A stretch of 64,000 nt of DNA. Origin: Denitratimonas yunnanensis (SeqCode) (GTDB lineage Bacteria > Pseudomonadota > Gammaproteobacteria > Xanthomonadales > Xanthomonadaceae). Within the stretch, counting starts at the first letter, position 1, and the number at the start of each line of letters is the position of its first letter. Both the position numbers and the translations under genes were made by a program. Below are positions 17,591 through 26,843 of the stretch, piece after piece. The notes below the pieces were generated by a model. The model ran no database searches. It saw only the letters and a program-made list of their open reading frames with translations, and was not told the DNA's origin. The stretch lies in the NCBI GenBank assembly GCA_026410415.1, contig JAPMLR010000002.1, positions 186,001 to 250,000 of the forward strand, read 5' to 3'.

Positions 17591-19261
17591 TCACTGCCGC
17601 GCAACTGCCATTGCCACCGCCGCCGGAAAATCAGGCGCCATGCCCAACAGCGCCGGGTGATTCACCAGTCCCATGTCGATCACGGTGTGGCGTGGCTGCG
17701 CTTGCAGCCCGGAGATGATGGCGCCGATGCCGCGGCGCTGACAGCGATCCAGCAAAGCCCTCAATGCCGCTTCGCCGGAGGCGTCGATGATCGGCACCTG
17801 ACGCATGCGCAGGATGAAGATGCGGGTGTCGCCCGGCAATTGATCGAGCACGTCATCCAGCCGACTGGCAGCAGCAAAGAACAACGGCCCGGCCACGCGA
17901 TACGCCTCCACCCCCGGCGGCAACGCGGCACGCTGCCGCGAACCGGCCGATTCGGCATCGTCGTCATCGGCCGCAGCGGAATCGGAGGCCACTTCGACCA
18001 CGCCACTCATGCGCTGCATGAACACGAACGCCGCCAGCACCACGCCCGCTTCGATGGCGACGGTCAAATCGAACAGCACCGTCAGCGCGAAAGTGACCAG
18101 GAGCACCAGCCGGTCGCCCCACGGCGAGCCCATGAGGTGGCGGAAGCGTTCGATCTCGCTCATGTTCCACGCCACCATCAGCAGCACCGCCGCGAGTGCC
18201 GCCAAAGGCACGTAGCTCATCAACGGCGACAGCAACAGCATGAAGGCCAACAGGAACACCGCATGCAGTATCCCGGCCACCGGCGAACGCGCGCCGGAGC
18301 GGATGTTGGTGGCGGTGCGTGCAATCGCACCGGTGGCGGGCAAGCCGGCCACCAACGCCGATCCCACGTTCGCCACGCCTTGTGCCACCAACTCGGCATT
18401 GGAACGGTGCCGCCCGCCGGTCATGCCATCGGCCACTACGGCGGAAAGCAGCGATTCGACACCCGCCAGAAACGCGATGGTGAAGCTGGCCGGCAGCAAT
18501 TCGAAGAAGCGATCGAACGGAATATGCGGGAACGAAATGCTCGGCAATGCACTGGGCAACTGCCCGAACGTGGAACCAATGGTTTCCACCGGCAACACGA
18601 ACGCCGCGAGCGAGCCGGCCACCACCGCGATCAGCAGGACCGGCCACTGCGGTCGCCACCGCTTGATGCCGATGATGAGCGCAAGACACGCCAGAGTGAG
18701 GAACAACGCAGCCGGATTGAAACTGTCGATGTGCTCGTAATAACTCTTCCAGCGTTCAAGGAACTCGCCGGGCACCTGGGCAATTTCCAGTCCGAGCGCA
18801 TCCTTCACCTGACTGACGAAAATCGTGACCGCGATGCCGGCGGTGAAGCCGGTGATCACCGGCTGCGGCATGAACTTCATCAGATTGCCGAGCCGCAGCA
18901 CGCCGGCAGCGATCAGGATCAGTCCGGCCATCAGCGTGCACATCACCAGGCCGCCGTAACCGAAGCGCTCGATGACGTTGAACACCACCGGGATGAACGC
19001 CGCCGTCGGCCCGCCGATCTGCACCTTCGATCCGCCCAGCGCCGAGATCAGGAAGCCGGCGACGATGGCCGTGTGCAGCCCCTTGTCCGGCGTCGTGCCC
19101 GAGGCAATCGCCAGCGCCATGGCCAGCGGCAATGCCACCACCGCCACGGTGAATCCGGCCAGTGCATCGGCACGCAGGTCGCCCCAGCCATAGCCGTGGC
19201 GCAACACCGACACGAGCTTGGGTTCGAACGCGCGACCAGACAGGCGGGTATGGGGGTTCAC
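17591..19261 (-). CDS. SulP family anion transporter with STAS domain
   Basis: Inner-membrane transporter of 556 residues. About ten to twelve hydrophobic helices (residues 30-430) carry SulP signatures such as GFTVAVVALPLAMALAIASG, QIGGPTAAFIPV and QPVITGFTAGIA. An acidic linker (about residue 445, ADDDDAES) leads to a C-terminal STAS domain with VPIIDASGEAALRALL. SulP members carry sulfate, bicarbonate, chloride or dicarboxylates; the sequence alone does not decide. The start codon is GTG, 13 bases after the stop of the upstream lipoprotein gene, consistent with one transcript. Read-through into btuB is possible because almost no space separates them. Confidence 0.93.
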   Translation of the reverse strand: MNPHTRLSGRAFEPKLVSVLRHGYGWGDLRADALAGFTVAVVALPLAMALAIASGTTPDKGLHTAIVAGFLISALGGSKVQIGGPTAAFIPVVFNVIERFGYGGLVMCTLMAGLILIAAGVLRLGNLMKFMPQPVITGFTAGIAVTIFVSQVKDALGLEIAQVPGEFLERWKSYYEHIDSFNPAALFLTLACLALIIGIKRWRPQWPVLLIAVVAGSLAAFVLPVETIGSTFGQLPSALPSISFPHIPFDRFFELLPASFTIAFLAGVESLLSAVVADGMTGGRHRSNAELVAQGVANVGSALVAGLPATGAIARTATNIRSGARSPVAGILHAVFLLAFMLLLSPLMSYVPLAALAAVLLMVAWNMSEIERFRHLMGSPWGDRLVLLVTFALTVLFDLTVAIEAGVVLAAFVFMQRMSGVVEVASDSAAADDDDAESAGSRQRAALPPGVEAYRVAGPLFFAAASRLDDVLDQLPGDTRIFILRMRQVPIIDASGEAALRALLDRCQRRGIGAIISGLQAQPRHTVIDMGLVNHPALLGMAPDFPAAVAMAVARQ

Positions 19262-19274
19262 GGTGTCGGGAGGT

Positions 19275-19700
19275 TCACGACGAGGTGCCGGATATCCTCG
19301 GCAAGCCCGTGGTCAGCCACCAGCGGCGAGCCTCTTTGTCCCAGCGCCAGTGCTGGCGATCGGTGATCACGCGCTCGGCCTGCGTATGACGATTGATCAG
19401 GCGAATTTCCACCACCTGCGCCATTTCGGTTTCCGAGAGCATCTGGGTGCCTTTGACCTGGTAGCCGGTCACTTGCACGTGCTCGAAGCGCTCTCGCTCC
19501 AATGCCGCCATCGGATGCTGGCGAGCGTACTCGGGATCGACCATCGACCACGCGTCGTCGATGTGGCCCCAGCGGATCGCGCCGGCGTAGTTGAACAGGG
19601 TGGTTTGGCGCAGGTCCTGCTGCGAACCGACACCGCAGCCGGCCAGCGCGAGCAGCAGCGCGAAGATGGCGAGCGGACGGAAGCGGGCGATTCGGAGCAT
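19275..19700 (-). CDS. Small predicted lipoprotein
   Basis: A 141-residue protein with a signal peptide and lipobox LALAGC (modified Cys near residue 22), so it is probably anchored in the outer membrane and facing the periplasm. The mature part (about 120 residues) has an NTF2-like appearance: a helical start with AGAIRWGHIDDAWSMVDPEY, then strands ending RWWLTTGLP. I recognise no named family. The ATG ending at 19700 is chosen because the lipoprotein signal starts there; an upstream in-frame ATG (19748) would put 16 residues before it. It directly precedes the SulP gene. Confidence 0.75.
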   Translation of the reverse strand: MLRIARFRPLAIFALLLALAGCGVGSQQDLRQTTLFNYAGAIRWGHIDDAWSMVDPEYARQHPMAALERERFEHVQVTGYQVKGTQMLSETEMAQVVEIRLINRHTQAERVITDRQHWRWDKEARRWWLTTGLPRISGTSS

Positions 19701-19826
19701 GGCGCCGGCATTGTCGCCGATCCGGCCGGGTATCGGCAAAGGCCGCAAGTCATGCGGCGTCGTGGCGCTGCCGCGGCGGGGCCGACGCGCTGGAACGTGA
19801 TCGGCGATGGATCCGGGCCGCGCCGA

Positions 19827-19864
19827 AAAGGAAATCCCCTCTCCTCCGTCGCGGAGGAGAGGGG
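19827..19864 (-). terminator. Terminator of the beta-helix protein gene
   Basis: A perfect 13-bp stem, 19836-19848 with 19852-19864, closed by a 3-base loop, lies 27 bases beyond the stop. On the minus strand it is followed by ATTTCCTTTT. Strong hairpin, moderate T tail. Confidence 0.75.
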
Positions 19865-19891
19865 GATCGAATGCCGTGCGTGGGACGCCGC

Positions 19892-21598
19892 TCAGCGCGG
19901 AAGATTCGCGGTCCAGCCGCGGGTCCAGTCGTCGTGGGCACCAGCGAAGGCGCCGCGGTAGGTGACCGGGCGGAAGAACGGATCGTCCAGCGCCTTGCCG
20001 CCCTCCAGTACCGGCGAATCGGCCTGCGGCAGATAGCCGTCGAGCTTGGCGTTTCCGGTTTGATTGCCTTCTTGGCCAGTGAACCAGAGCGCCACGTCGT
20101 CGACACTGGCCGCATTCCCGCCGAAGAAGCCGCGGCCACTCTCGCCGACGAAGGAGTGGGTGAACCTCAAGTCATCGTCCCGCACCGCCCAGGTCTCGGC
20201 GCCATCCAGTGCCAGACTGACGCCACTGAAGCCGGTCACGACCAGGTTGCTGTAGATGCCGCCACTGCCACGACGGATGCGCAGGCCGTGCAGATTGGTG
20301 TACTCGCTGGATCCCACCAACGTGATGTTGGAGATTTCCGGACGGGTGCGCGGCTGGATGTCCGGCGACGGGTTGCTGTTGTCGGACTCGATGCCGTTGG
20401 AGTCGCCGCCGATGTCGAAGTTGTCACCTTGCCAGGCCAGCAGGAACTGCAGCTTGCCGTGGAAGCCATCATCCATGTCGAAGCAGTCATCGCCCATGTT
20501 CGAGCAGACCAGGTGACGGCCATTGACGTTGCCGCCGAACCACTCGAAGCCATCGTCCTTGCCGCCGTCGACCTGCACGTACTCGATCGTGGTGCCGGCG
20601 CCGACGCCCAGCAGGGTCAGCGAGTTCAGCTCTTCGTTGGGACGGATCGGGACGCCGGCCCACTCGATGCGAACGTAACGCAGCACGCCGGAATTGTCGT
20701 CCAGCACGCCGCCGCCGAAGGTCATGTCGGGATACGCCTCGAAGCGGCAGGGCTCGGCAGCGGACACGTAGTCGTTGCAGGTGGAACGGCCGGCGATGTG
20801 CAGACCGCCCCAGGAGCCGACTTCCGCGGTCGGGCCGGTGAACACGATCGGACGCGATGCGGTGCCTTCGGCATAGAGGCGGCCGCCGGCCTTGACGCCG
20901 ACGAAGTTGGCCTGGGTCACGTCTTCGTGGCCCTGCACGGTGACGCCCGGATCGATCGTCAGCGTGGCGCCTTCTTCCACGATCACCGCGCCCTTGACCA
21001 GATACTTCTTGCCGGCCGGCAGGTACAGCTCGCCGGTGATGCTGTTGGGCAGCAGGCAATCCGGGCCTTCGGTCGTGGTGCCGGTCGGGCAGGCGGACAG
21101 CACCGGCGTCTGCGTGCACAGCGAGTTGTTGTCGGGCAGGCCGATGTTGCCCTGTGCGCGGGTCACGTCGAGCGCAGTATCCGGCAGGCCTGCGGACGCG
21201 TCGAGATCGAAGACGAAAGCGATCGAGTCGCAACTGGCCACGTGGATGGCGACCTTGCCGACCACGGTGGCGGCCGGGGCCGGCGTGCCGCTGTCGAAGC
21301 GACCGCCTTCGTAACGATGCAGATCCACGTTCTCGAGGGTGTTCACGCCCGGTGCGAAATCACCGAGGAAGCTCAGCCATACCGGCTTGCCAGCGGTGTC
21401 GTAGGCGTGCAGCAGGCCGTACAGGTATGCGCCACCATCGGGCCGGGGCAGGACATCGACCGACACCGCACGGCCGGGAGCACTGGTGTCGTACCACTGA
21501 CCATCGAGGCCGTCGTTGAGGGAGACCTGAGCGGTCGCGGACAAGGAAGCGCAAGACACGGCCAGCGCCAGAGCGGTTTTGCGGAACGGGAAGGACAT
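19892..21598 (-). CDS. Secreted right-handed beta-helix protein partnered with a TonB receptor
   Basis: 568 residues with a signal peptide (cleavage near SATAQ, residue 24). Residues 25-130 form an N-terminal domain with QWYDTSAPGRAVSVDVLPRP. From about residue 175 the sequence turns into repeating short strands (AVIVEEGATLTIDPGVTVQG, LRYVRIEWAGV, IEYVQVDGGKDDGFEW) typical of parallel beta-helix proteins. Several paired Cys (CNDY...C, CSNMGDDCFDMDDG) suggest disulfides, and the acidic Asp-Gly stretches could bind metal. No catalytic motif is recognised. It follows the TonB receptor gene on the same strand and probably shares its Pho-type control. An ATG nine bases upstream is an alternative start. 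Confidence 0.78.
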   Translation of the reverse strand: MSFPFRKTALALAVSCASLSATAQVSLNDGLDGQWYDTSAPGRAVSVDVLPRPDGGAYLYGLLHAYDTAGKPVWLSFLGDFAPGVNTLENVDLHRYEGGRFDSGTPAPAATVVGKVAIHVASCDSIAFVFDLDASAGLPDTALDVTRAQGNIGLPDNNSLCTQTPVLSACPTGTTTEGPDCLLPNSITGELYLPAGKKYLVKGAVIVEEGATLTIDPGVTVQGHEDVTQANFVGVKAGGRLYAEGTASRPIVFTGPTAEVGSWGGLHIAGRSTCNDYVSAAEPCRFEAYPDMTFGGGVLDDNSGVLRYVRIEWAGVPIRPNEELNSLTLLGVGAGTTIEYVQVDGGKDDGFEWFGGNVNGRHLVCSNMGDDCFDMDDGFHGKLQFLLAWQGDNFDIGGDSNGIESDNSNPSPDIQPRTRPEISNITLVGSSEYTNLHGLRIRRGSGGIYSNLVVTGFSGVSLALDGAETWAVRDDDLRFTHSFVGESGRGFFGGNAASVDDVALWFTGQEGNQTGNAKLDGYLPQADSPVLEGGKALDDPFFRPVTYRGAFAGAHDDWTRGWTANLPR

Positions 21599-21744
21599 TG
21601 TCGCCATCCGGGTTTGGGAGGAGCCCGAACAATAGGCAGTGGTCATGACCATGCTGCGACAGTAGCGTTTCGGTTTTGCGACGGCGCGGCAAATGCGCGA
21701 CGGGTGTTTCCGAACGACGGTGCCGCGTATCGCATCCGCACCGT

Positions 21745-21779
21745 TCGCTGGCGCTTCCCGGGGACGGAAGCGCCAGCGA
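21745..21779 (-). other. Strong hairpin between receptor and beta-helix genes
   Basis: TCGCTGGCGCTTCC (21745-21758) pairs perfectly with 21766-21779 around a 7-base loop. No T tail follows on the minus strand, so it is more likely a partial terminator or an mRNA-stabilising element than a full stop signal. Confidence 0.6.
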
Positions 21780-21798
21780 TCCGGAACGGCGGACGCCC

Positions 21799-24357
21799 TC
21801 AGTAACTCCACTCCAGGTTCACCGCAATCTCGCGGCCCTTGCGGTAGCGGCGCGACACCTCGTTGCCCTGGGTGTACTCGGCCTCGGGATTGAGCAGGTT
21901 GCGCAAACGCAGGCGCAGCTTCCAGTTGTCGGCGAAGGTGCGCGAGTAACTGAAGTCGAGTTGATCGAAGGGTTGCTCGTATTCGTCCGGCAGGCCCTGC
22001 AGGCCGACTTTGGTGACGCGCTTGCCGGATACGTTGTAGAGCAGCGTGGCCTCGTGCACGGCGTTGGGATCGAACCAGGTCAGCGCCAGATTGGTCAAAT
22101 ACGGCGACTGGCCCTGCAGCGGGCGCTGGCTGGAGGTCTGGATACCGACTGCGGCGCCCAGATCCACCTCCGAATCGATCCGGGTGTGGTTCAGGCTCAC
22201 GCCCAGGTCGTACCAGGGAATCACATTGCGAATGCCTTCGGGCACCCATTGCGCATCGCCGAAATAGCCCAGATTGCTGCCGATCTCGAATTCCATGCCA
22301 TGCACGAACGCGCTGTCGGCGTTGCGCAGTTCCAGCAGATCGCCCGACGCAGGCGTGCGCACCAGTTCGATCGGGTCGTCGAACTCCTTGCGGAACAGCG
22401 CTACCGAAAGACTGTCGCTGCCGATGAAGTAGTACTCCCAGCGCAGGTCGTAGCTGGTGATCTGCGTCTGCTTCAGATCCGGGTTGCCGAGCACGGTGAT
22501 GTCCAGCCGCGGATCGGTGTACGGCGCGCGCGACAGCTCACGGAACTCGGGCCGGGCCAGGGTCCGGTTCCAGGACAGGCGCAATTGGGCATTGTCCGAA
22601 TAGCCCCAGGTCAGCGTTGCCGAGGGCAGGGTCTCACTGCCTTCCAGATGCGCCACGGTCGGCATCGCGCCGGGCAGGAACGGGTCCTGCGTCGTCACAC
22701 GCTGGTCGTTGTCCTCGTGCCGCAGGCCCAGATCGGCACGCCACGCGCCCAAGGTGAGGTCGGCACGCAGATACCAGGCATCCAGCGCCTGCTCGGCCTG
22801 ATAGAAATCGGTCGGCTGGCTGGCCGACAGCAGCTCCAGCCGGCCGGCATCGATCTGCCCGGGGTCTAGGATGTCGTCGATTGGCGTGTCCACTGTCGGA
22901 AGGCGATCCAGATGGCGCACGCTGACGCGCCAGATTTCCGAATCGCGTTCACGCCGCAGGCGACTGGCGCCGGCCGACAGCTTCAGCCCTGATGATTCAC
23001 CGAAGACGAATGGGTACGACAGCCCCAGACGCATTTCCTCGACATCGTCATCCATCATTTCCCAACGCATCTGGGCCGGGAAGCTCGGCGTGTAGACGTA
23101 TTCGTCGTTGGCGCTCAGGGTGTACATCGAGCTACGTGCGAACGGCATGTCGCGGCGCGCGCTGGAGTCGGTGTACTGCCACTGCAGGCCCAGGTCGCCG
23201 GCTGCCGCGAACAGGTGTTCGCCACCGAACTGGCGCGTGATCAGCACGTTCTCGATCCATTCGCTGGTGGTGCTGCGCTCCTCGGTGCCCAGGGTGCGCA
23301 GGCCGGTATCGACGCGGTCCTGCTGCAGGGTCTGGGCCAGACGCATCACGCTGGCGTCGATGCGATGGTCGGCGCCGATATCCATGCCGGTGGAGAAGAA
23401 CAGGCTGGAGTCGGCGCTGCGCTCGGCGCGCTCGCGCAGGTATTCCTGGTTGCGGTTGAGGCTGCCGTCGCCTCGGAGCGAGTACTCGGCGCGCTCCTCT
23501 TCGCGCAGATCCCAGCTCTGCGACCAGCGCGCGGCGCCAACCACGCCCACGCGCAGGTCGTCGCCACCCCAGCTGTTGCCGGCGCTCAGCGAGGCATTGC
23601 CATCCGGCCCCATGCGCTTGCGCGAGACACCGAACGCCTTGCCCATGACCGCACGCCCGAGATCGGCCAATTCGGCCGAACCGCGCGGCGGCAGAGGGCG
23701 CTGCAACACACCTGCGGGCGGCGCACGCAGACCATCGTCGCGGCCCAGCCAGTCACGCCCGCCGCTGGCCGAACGCCAGCCATCCTCGCCGGTGGTGCCG
23801 TGCGCATAACCCAGGCCCAGATCAGCCTTGAACATCGGCCCGGTCGGAACCCCGCGGGTGCGCAGGTTCACCGTACCGCCGCCGAACTCGCCCGGCAGCG
23901 CCGGGTTGTAGCTCTTGTTGACATCGACCCCGGCCAGCAGGCCGCTGGGGAACAGGTCCATCGGCACCACGCGCCGGGTCGGGTCCGGGCTCGGGATCTG
24001 CGCGCCATTCAGCAGCGCGGCCGAATAGCGTTCGCCCAGACCGCGCACATAGATGAAGCGGTCATCGACCAGACTCAGCCCGGTGACGCGGCGCAGTGCG
24101 GCGGCGGCATCGGAATCGCCGGCGCGGGAAATCTGTTCGGACGAGAGCACGTCCAGCAGTTGCGCCGATTCGCGCCGCACCTGCAGCGCATCGAACTGGC
24201 CGCCTTCTTCGGGCACGTAGGTTTCCTCGACCGACACCCCGGAAAGCCGGGTGGCTTCCTCGTCAGGTGGCGGCTCGGGGGCAGGCAGTGGCTGCGCAAG
24301 CGCATCGGGCAAGGACAGGGCGACCAGGATCGCGATGGTCAGTGGAGTGGATTTCAT
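21799..24357 (-). CDS. TonB-dependent outer-membrane receptor
   Basis: 852 residues. Signal peptide ending DALAQ (about residue 22), a Pro-rich stretch, a plug domain (RRESAQLLDVLSSEQISRAG, YVRGLGERYSAALLNGAQIP, EFGGGTVNLRT) and a long C-terminal barrel ending with an aromatic residue (NLEWSY). The plug phrase RDDRFIYVRGLGERY-like and PDPTRRVVPMDLFP mark the subfamily often paired with a secreted beta-helix lipoprotein or protein, as here. The substrate is not shown by the sequence. A Pho-box-like site about 110-130 bases upstream suggests induction under phosphate limitation, so a phosphorylated or phosphate-linked ligand is a reasonable hypothesis. Start chosen at the signal peptide; an upstream in-frame region gives no signal. 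Confidence 0.88.
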   Translation of the reverse strand: MKSTPLTIAILVALSLPDALAQPLPAPEPPPDEEATRLSGVSVEETYVPEEGGQFDALQVRRESAQLLDVLSSEQISRAGDSDAAAALRRVTGLSLVDDRFIYVRGLGERYSAALLNGAQIPSPDPTRRVVPMDLFPSGLLAGVDVNKSYNPALPGEFGGGTVNLRTRGVPTGPMFKADLGLGYAHGTTGEDGWRSASGGRDWLGRDDGLRAPPAGVLQRPLPPRGSAELADLGRAVMGKAFGVSRKRMGPDGNASLSAGNSWGGDDLRVGVVGAARWSQSWDLREEERAEYSLRGDGSLNRNQEYLRERAERSADSSLFFSTGMDIGADHRIDASVMRLAQTLQQDRVDTGLRTLGTEERSTTSEWIENVLITRQFGGEHLFAAAGDLGLQWQYTDSSARRDMPFARSSMYTLSANDEYVYTPSFPAQMRWEMMDDDVEEMRLGLSYPFVFGESSGLKLSAGASRLRRERDSEIWRVSVRHLDRLPTVDTPIDDILDPGQIDAGRLELLSASQPTDFYQAEQALDAWYLRADLTLGAWRADLGLRHEDNDQRVTTQDPFLPGAMPTVAHLEGSETLPSATLTWGYSDNAQLRLSWNRTLARPEFRELSRAPYTDPRLDITVLGNPDLKQTQITSYDLRWEYYFIGSDSLSVALFRKEFDDPIELVRTPASGDLLELRNADSAFVHGMEFEIGSNLGYFGDAQWVPEGIRNVIPWYDLGVSLNHTRIDSEVDLGAAVGIQTSSQRPLQGQSPYLTNLALTWFDPNAVHEATLLYNVSGKRVTKVGLQGLPDEYEQPFDQLDFSYSRTFADNWKLRLRLRNLLNPEAEYTQGNEVSRRYRKGREIAVNLEWSY

Positions 24358-24467
24358 GGAGGCGAGTGCATGCGGGGATAAGGGTGCTCCCGCCCGCGCT
24401 GTCCGGCGCGGCATGAAAATGCGTGCCTGCCCGGCACGACGGGAGGCGCCCACGATATGAAGATGTC

Positions 24468-24486
24468 GTGACAGGGACGTGACACT
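24468..24486 (-). promoter_or_regulatory. Pho-box-like site upstream of the TonB receptor
   Basis: On the minus strand GTGTCACGTCCCTGTCAC contains two TGTCA elements exactly 11 bases apart, the spacing of the PhoB box (CTGTCAT-A-rich-CTGTCA). The second repeat is the full CTGTCA. It is 111-129 bases upstream of the receptor ATG, and an A/T-rich CATATC lies about ten bases downstream, a plausible -10. The spacer is GC-rich rather than A-rich, which weakens the match. Confidence 0.55.
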
Positions 24487-24631
24487 GCCCCGATGCAATG
24501 TGTCGGGGCAGATCGCGAACATGTGGAAACACGCTTGCCGCAGCGTGAAGCACTTGCCGGGCCGGGCCGGGTCGGTCCGGGTCCGGGAGGGCCGTCAGCG
24601 CCTCAGTTCGGGCACAACCGTCCGGCGCGCC

Positions 24632-25309
24632 TCACAGCGCGAAGCGGGCCTCGAACCACGCCGTGAGGTCAGCCACTTCCTCCGCGCAGACCGAATGCTG
24701 CATCGGATAGGTGCGCCACTGGATATCGTAGCCATGCACTTCGAGCGCCGTGCGGCTGGCTTGGGCGCGTGGCAGCACGATGACCGGGTCGTGCGTGCCG
24801 TGCGCCATGAAGATGGGGATCGTGCGATTGGCGGGCGACGCCTCATCAGCGAGCGTGTCGTCCAGGGCCAGATAAGTGGACAACGCGACAATGCCACCGA
24901 GCGGCGACGCATGGCGCAACCCGGCGGTCAGCACGATCACGCCACCTTGCGAGAACCCGGCCAGGATGATGCGTTCAGTTGGAATGCCGCGCTCGACTTC
25001 GCGTGCAATCAGCCGTTCCACGACTGAAGCCGACGCGCGAATGCCGGCTTCGTCCTGGGGTGTGTCCGGTGCGAAGCCCAGAATGTCGTACCACGAGCGC
25101 ATCCGCATTCCGCCGTTGATCGTCACCGGCTGCACCGGTGCGTGCGGGAACACGAAACGGATTGCGGGCCAGTGCGGCTTGACCAGCTCAGGCACGATCG
25201 GTTCGAAGTCGTGGCCGTCGGCGCCGAGGCCATGCAGCCAGATCACGGCCCAGCTGGGCGAGGGACCGGTTTGGAGTTCGATACCGGCTGTGTTGGAATC
25301 AGTAGTCAT
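24632..25309 (-). CDS. Carboxylesterase/phospholipase-family alpha/beta hydrolase
   Basis: Cytoplasmic serine esterase of 225 residues, the normal size for the EstB/acyl-protein thioesterase-like family. It shows the oxyanion motif WLHGLGADGHDF, the nucleophile Ser120 in GFSQGG, Asp174 in HGTHDPVI and His205 in QHSVC, a complete catalytic triad. SWYDILGF is also typical of the family. It hydrolyses short-chain carboxyl esters; the natural substrate is unknown. It is the last gene of a minus-strand run, 29 bases after the nitrilase-family gene. Confidence 0.93.
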   Translation of the reverse strand: MTTDSNTAGIELQTGPSPSWAVIWLHGLGADGHDFEPIVPELVKPHWPAIRFVFPHAPVQPVTINGGMRMRSWYDILGFAPDTPQDEAGIRASASVVERLIAREVERGIPTERIILAGFSQGGVIVLTAGLRHASPLGGIVALSTYLALDDTLADEASPANRTIPIFMAHGTHDPVIVLPRAQASRTALEVHGYDIQWRTYPMQHSVCAEEVADLTAWFEARFAL

Positions 25310-25338
25310 GAGAAAAATGCTTTCAAAGGAAAAGAGAA

Positions 25339-26226
25339 TTACAGCGGTTCGACGCGCGCATGGAGGATCGACGGACGCAATTGCGCTGGCCAGTCTCGAT
25401 CAACGGACACCTGGGCGTGCGCACGGCTCGCTTCGAGCGCACCGAAGTCGAGGGTGGCGACGGCCCAAACCGTGTCGTTCCGCGTCGTTGCAAGGACGCC
25501 ATCGGCGGGCAGGCCCACGTCCATCGGCGTGTAGATCGCGGCTTCGCCGGTGTTGGTGTCGAGCGCCGGGCTCCAGGGTGCGTCGCCGGCAGTCACCGAT
25601 TGTGCGACGAAGCATCGATTCTCCAGCGCCCGCGCCAGACAGCCCACGCGCACCCGCGTCGCGCCGGCGGCGGTGTCGGTGCAGCTGGGCACCAGCAGCA
25701 GGCGCGCGCCTGCTTCGCACTGCGCACGTACCGGAAGCGGGAATTCGCTGTCGTAGCAGATCGCGATGCCGGCACGCACGCCGCGCAGGTCAAAAACCTT
25801 GAGTTGGTCACCCGGCGCGATGACGCCGACGGCTTTCTCGAAGCCGGTCAATTGCAGCTTGTCCTGCCATTGGTGCATGCCGTCGGGCGAGAATACGTCG
25901 GCGCGATTGCGGTAGCGACCTTCGCCGAGATCGAGCAGGAACGTCCCTGCCACCAGAAACAGGCCGGTGCCCCGGGCCAGTTGGGTGAAGAGGTCCAGCC
26001 ATGCGTCGCGATGCGCCTGAATCGCGGCCAGCGAGGCATGCAGATCACCGCTGATGCCGGACTCGAACGTTGCCGCCAATTCCAGCGAGAGATACTCCGG
26101 CAGCACCGCGATATCGGCGCCCTGCGCCGCGGCGCGTTCGATCTCTGCGCTGACACGGGCGGCGAATTCGGAAAAGTCGCGCGGCTCGCCTACGGGCCAT
26201 TTCGCGGTGGCGACGTTGAGCTTCAC
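25339..26226 (-). CDS. Carbon-nitrogen hydrolase (nitrilase superfamily)
   Basis: Amidase-type enzyme of 295 residues. The Glu-Lys-Cys triad is complete: Glu44 in LPEYLS, Lys123 in DKLQLTGFE and Cys157 in ICYDSEFP. The substrate amide is unknown. I chose the GTG start ending at 26226, which overlaps the TGA of the upstream acetyltransferase as GTGA, implying translational coupling. An ATG 60 bases further upstream would lengthen the overlap and has no supporting conservation. Products of the two coupled genes may act on the same small amide or amine, but that is only inference. Confidence 0.9.
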   Translation of the reverse strand: MKLNVATAKWPVGEPRDFSEFAARVSAEIERAAAQGADIAVLPEYLSLELAATFESGISGDLHASLAAIQAHRDAWLDLFTQLARGTGLFLVAGTFLLDLGEGRYRNRADVFSPDGMHQWQDKLQLTGFEKAVGVIAPGDQLKVFDLRGVRAGIAICYDSEFPLPVRAQCEAGARLLLVPSCTDTAAGATRVRVGCLARALENRCFVAQSVTAGDAPWSPALDTNTGEAAIYTPMDVGLPADGVLATTRNDTVWAVATLDFGALEASRAHAQVSVDRDWPAQLRPSILHARVEPL

Positions 26227-26843
26227 AGTGGCCTGGTCCAGAAGGTCAACGCGTGGTCGGTCTCGCCGTGACCCAGCTCGTTCCATGCCAGTCGCATCGT
26301 CATGCCGGACTGGCGGGTGTAGCCGCGCTTTTGCCAGAACGCCTCGTTGCCACGGTGGTCGACGGGGCGTCGGGTGTCACGGTCATCGCGATCCACTGCG
26401 GCGAACGCGGCCAGCGAGAACCCGCCGAGTCCGCGTGCATGGGCTTCGCGATGGTCGAAGAAGGCGTGGCCGAGGCCACGCCCGCGATAGGCCGGCAACA
26501 GCACGGATTCGCCGAAATAAAACACCGTGTCCACGTCGATGCCGCACGCCTGGAATGGAACACGAAACGCAGGGGCATCCTCGGCGAGTGGCACACCCGT
26601 GGACACGCCGACCACCGTGTCGCCATCCATCGCCAGCACGAACACGCTGCGGGGCGATGACGCATAGGCGGCGAGATAGTCGCGTTCGTATGCCATGTCG
26701 CCGTCGTACAAGTATGGCCAGTCGCGGAACACGGTCATGCGCAGACGTGCGACATCGGCGAGATACGGGTGCAGATCGCATCCGGCGAGACAGCGCACGG
26801 CGAGCGTATCGACGCAGGGCGACACGGCAGCTTTTCCGGTCAC
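26223..26843 (-). CDS. GNAT family N-acetyltransferase
   Basis: 206 residues. The acetyl-CoA-binding motif A is visible as ESVLLPAYRGRGLGHAFFDH (R/QxxGxG/A type) with a following GNEAFWQKRGYT motif B region. It transfers an acetyl group to an amine of unknown identity. The GTG start overlaps the TGA of the UbiJ-like gene as GTGA, and its own stop overlaps the next start in the same way, so three genes are translationally linked. This strict coupling suggests shared stoichiometry. Confidence 0.9.
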   Translation of the reverse strand: MTGKAAVSPCVDTLAVRCLAGCDLHPYLADVARLRMTVFRDWPYLYDGDMAYERDYLAAYASSPRSVFVLAMDGDTVVGVSTGVPLAEDAPAFRVPFQACGIDVDTVFYFGESVLLPAYRGRGLGHAFFDHREAHARGLGGFSLAAFAAVDRDDRDTRRPVDHRGNEAFWQKRGYTRQSGMTMRLAWNELGHGETDHALTFWTRPL

